Source: Thiomargarita sp. (GTDB lineage: Bacteria > Pseudomonadota > Gammaproteobacteria > Beggiatoales > Beggiatoaceae). Taken from it: a stretch of 7,574 nucleotides of DNA. Position numbers and translations under genes: made by a program. The DNA lies in NCBI GenBank assembly GCA_020721025.1, contig DYNO01000159.1, positions 1 to 7,574 on the forward strand, written 5' to 3'. Within the stretch, counting starts at the first letter, position 1; every line of letters begins with the position of its first letter. The notes below the pieces were generated by a model. That model made no database searches and had not been told where the DNA came from. It saw only the letters and a program-made list of their open reading frames with translations. Below, in pieces: positions 6,501-7,574 of the stretch.

Positions 6501-7340
6501 ATGAAGTTTTATCAAACAGTTGCAGCGACGCTGTTGGTTTATTTCAATGTGGCTCAGGCAGATATTGCAGTGCAGAAAGTCACTACATTGGCGACCGATC
6601 CGTTGGCAGAAAGTTGGCAGGCAATTCCCGCACAGGACGTTCAATTGATGGCGCAACAAGTAACCATGCCTAGTTTAGCGAAAGCCAGTGTGCCAAAGTT
6701 GGCGGTGCAAGGCATGACAGACGGGAAAATGGTTGCATTTCGAGTAAGTTGGCAGGATGCGACGGCGGATTACAATGTGGAAACTGGGCGTTTTTCTGAT
6801 GCGGTGGCGATTGAATTGCCCTTGGGTAAAAATCCGTCACCGATGATGGGACATAAGGGCGGTAAAGTGCAAATTTTGTACTGGAAAGGCTTGTGGCAGA
6901 AGGATCAGGACGCAGGTTTTCAGGATGTGCAAGATTTGTATCCGAACTATTGGGTAGATTTGTACTGGTTTGCAGAGGGACAACCGCCGTATCGTGTGCC
7001 AGATTCATTCAAAAATACTGTGTCACATCAATGGTTTGTCGCAAAACAAGCAGGCAATCCAATGTCGGTATGGAGTCGTACCGCGCCGGTGCAAGAAACG
7101 GTAGCGGAAAGCTGGGGCAGTTTGACCCATCAACCGGAAACTGTGACGCAGGGAAAAGGCGTGTGGAAAGATGGAAAATGGCATGTGGTGTTTTTGCGTC
7201 CGCTGAAAACTGACGATCAAAATGATTTCCAATTCACTGAAGCGAAAGGACAAATGGCGTTTGCGGTCTGGGAAGGCAGCGATGGCAATGTCGGCGGTCG
7301 GAAACATTGGTCGAATTGGACAGCGTATCAATTGCCCTAG
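6501..7340 (+). CDS. Periplasmic heme-b gamma subunit of the molybdoenzyme (EbdC/DdhC/NxrC-like)
   Basis: This 279-residue protein belongs to the ethylbenzene-dehydrogenase gamma-subunit family, which binds one heme b between a Met and a Lys and passes electrons between beta and a periplasmic cytochrome. A Sec signal peptide spans residues 1-20, with cleavage likely after AQA. Family-like segments are VAFRVSWQDAT (78-88), FSDAVAIELP (98-107), MMG then ILYWKGLW (115-132), GVWKDGKWHVVFLRPL (220-235) and AFAVWEGSDG (253-262). M115 or M116 is the probable Met ligand and K268 the probable Lys ligand, inferred by position. No CxxCH is present, so the heme is not c-type, and there is no membrane segment after the signal. 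The SD GGGAGG (6488-6493) overlaps the last base of the beta stop codon, so translation is probably coupled. Gamma uses Sec while alpha uses Tat, as in other complexes of this group. Confidence 0.88.
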   Translation: MKFYQTVAATLLVYFNVAQADIAVQKVTTLATDPLAESWQAIPAQDVQLMAQQVTMPSLAKASVPKLAVQGMTDGKMVAFRVSWQDATADYNVETGRFSDAVAIELPLGKNPSPMMGHKGGKVQILYWKGLWQKDQDAGFQDVQDLYPNYWVDLYWFAEGQPPYRVPDSFKNTVSHQWFVAKQAGNPMSVWSRTAPVQETVAESWGSLTHQPETVTQGKGVWKDGKWHVVFLRPLKTDDQNDFQFTEAKGQMAFAVWEGSDGNVGGRKHWSNWTAYQLP

Positions 7341-7403
7341 TTTTTAAAATTGGAGTCGTAATTTGGGAAAGTTGCATTTCTGAATTGCTTGGTTTTAATA
7401 GTC

Positions 7404-7514
7404 GAAGCACTGTAAAAAGCTCATGCAAACCTGTCAGGTTTGTTGGAAACTTGACAGATTTAAATATTCTTTAATTACGGTGCGTTGGCTATATCGTAGA
7501 AACACTGTAAAAAG
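7404..7514. repeat. Direct repeat pair flanking the hairpin downstream of the operon
   Basis: GAAGCACTGTAAAAAG (7404-7419) and GAAACACTGTAAAAAG (7499-7514) match at 15 of 16 positions, with starts 95 bp apart. Between them lies the palindromic repeat at 7427-7461. The arrangement could mark a small inserted element or a segmental duplication. No coding region is visible between the copies. Confidence 0.45.
7427..7476 (+). terminator. Palindromic repeat and possible intrinsic terminator after the gamma gene
   Basis: AAACCTG-T-CAGGTTT (7427-7441) is a perfect palindrome around one base. A degenerate second copy, AAACTTGACAGATTT, follows at 7447-7461. As RNA, CTGTCAGGTTT (7431-7441) can also pair with AAACTTGACAG (7447-7457) over 11 bp including one G-U, around a GTTGG loop. 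A/T-rich sequence with short T-runs follows (7458-7476), so it could terminate or attenuate the operon transcript 90-140 nt after the gamma stop. The symmetrical two-copy form suggests a dispersed palindromic repeat put to that use. No long U-tract is present. Confidence 0.4.
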
Positions 7515-7561
7515 AGGTTAAAAATTCCTAGTACATTGAATCGTTGAAAGATTGGATAATA

Positions 7562-7574
7562 AAGGGAGTATAAT
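7562..7574 (+). promoter_or_regulatory. Probable ribosome binding site of a gene starting at the window edge
   Basis: AAGGGAG (7562-7568) is followed by TATA and then AT as the last two bases. If the next base is G, an ATG would begin at 7573, 4 nt after the purine run. This suggests another plus-strand gene about 230 bp after the gamma gene. Its identity is not visible; a TorD/NarJ-like chaperone for the complex would be a natural candidate. Confidence 0.4.

Noticed and set aside
6893..7213. Alternative plus-strand frame of 106 codons within the gamma gene
   Set aside because: The gamma frame has a signal peptide and family motifs across this stretch; the alternative frame has neither.
7555..7560. 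GATAAT as a -10 element for the next gene
   Set aside because: No acceptable -35 lies at 16-18 bp, and the predicted start would fall within the ribosome binding site.

Overview
The window looks like chromosomal DNA of a gammaproteobacterium. AccD and the initiator tRNA are close to the E. coli forms, coding GC is moderate, and the non-coding DNA is AT-rich and full of inverted and direct repeats. The repeat style reminds me of large sulfur bacteria (Beggiatoa/Thioploca-like Thiotrichales), but that is a low-confidence impression from memory.

Layout: (1) 97-1011 (+) is accD, the carboxyltransferase beta subunit of acetyl-CoA carboxylase. (2) 1191-1267 (-) is an initiator tRNA-fMet transcribed toward accD from its own sigma70-type promoter at 1301-1329. 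(3) 1330-1733 is gene-free, AT-rich DNA with two structured repeat blocks: a 131-bp element with 15-bp terminal inverted repeats (1421-1551), and a block of TTCAGACA motifs and AAATTC units (1568-1717). (4) 1734-1865 is a regulatory region with a perfect FNR-type box (TTGAT-N4-ATCAA) placed for a class II anaerobically activated promoter. (5) 1866-7340 (+) is a tight three-gene operon for a type II DMSO-reductase-family molybdoenzyme: a Tat-exported catalytic alpha subunit, an iron-sulfur beta subunit with four cluster motifs, and a Sec-exported heme-b gamma subunit. (6) 7341-7574 holds a hairpin repeat, a 16-bp direct repeat, and what looks like a ribosome binding site for a gene starting at the window edge.

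The three operon genes should form one soluble periplasmic alpha-beta-gamma complex. Alpha carries Mo-bis-MGD and the FS0 cluster and is exported by Tat with beta as passenger. Beta relays electrons through its clusters to a heme b in gamma, which joins in the periplasm and exchanges electrons with a soluble cytochrome. By motif the alpha subunit resembles the periplasmic nitrite oxidoreductase / nitrate reductase (NxrA-like) branch: an Asp replaces one Cys in the FS0 motif and the Mo-ligand Asp lies in a TDLPPG motif. The physiological substrate and direction (nitrate reduction, nitrite oxidation or another oxyanion) cannot be read from the sequence. The FNR box favours expression under low oxygen. 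No quinol-oxidising membrane subunit and no TorD/NarJ-like chaperone gene is present in the window.
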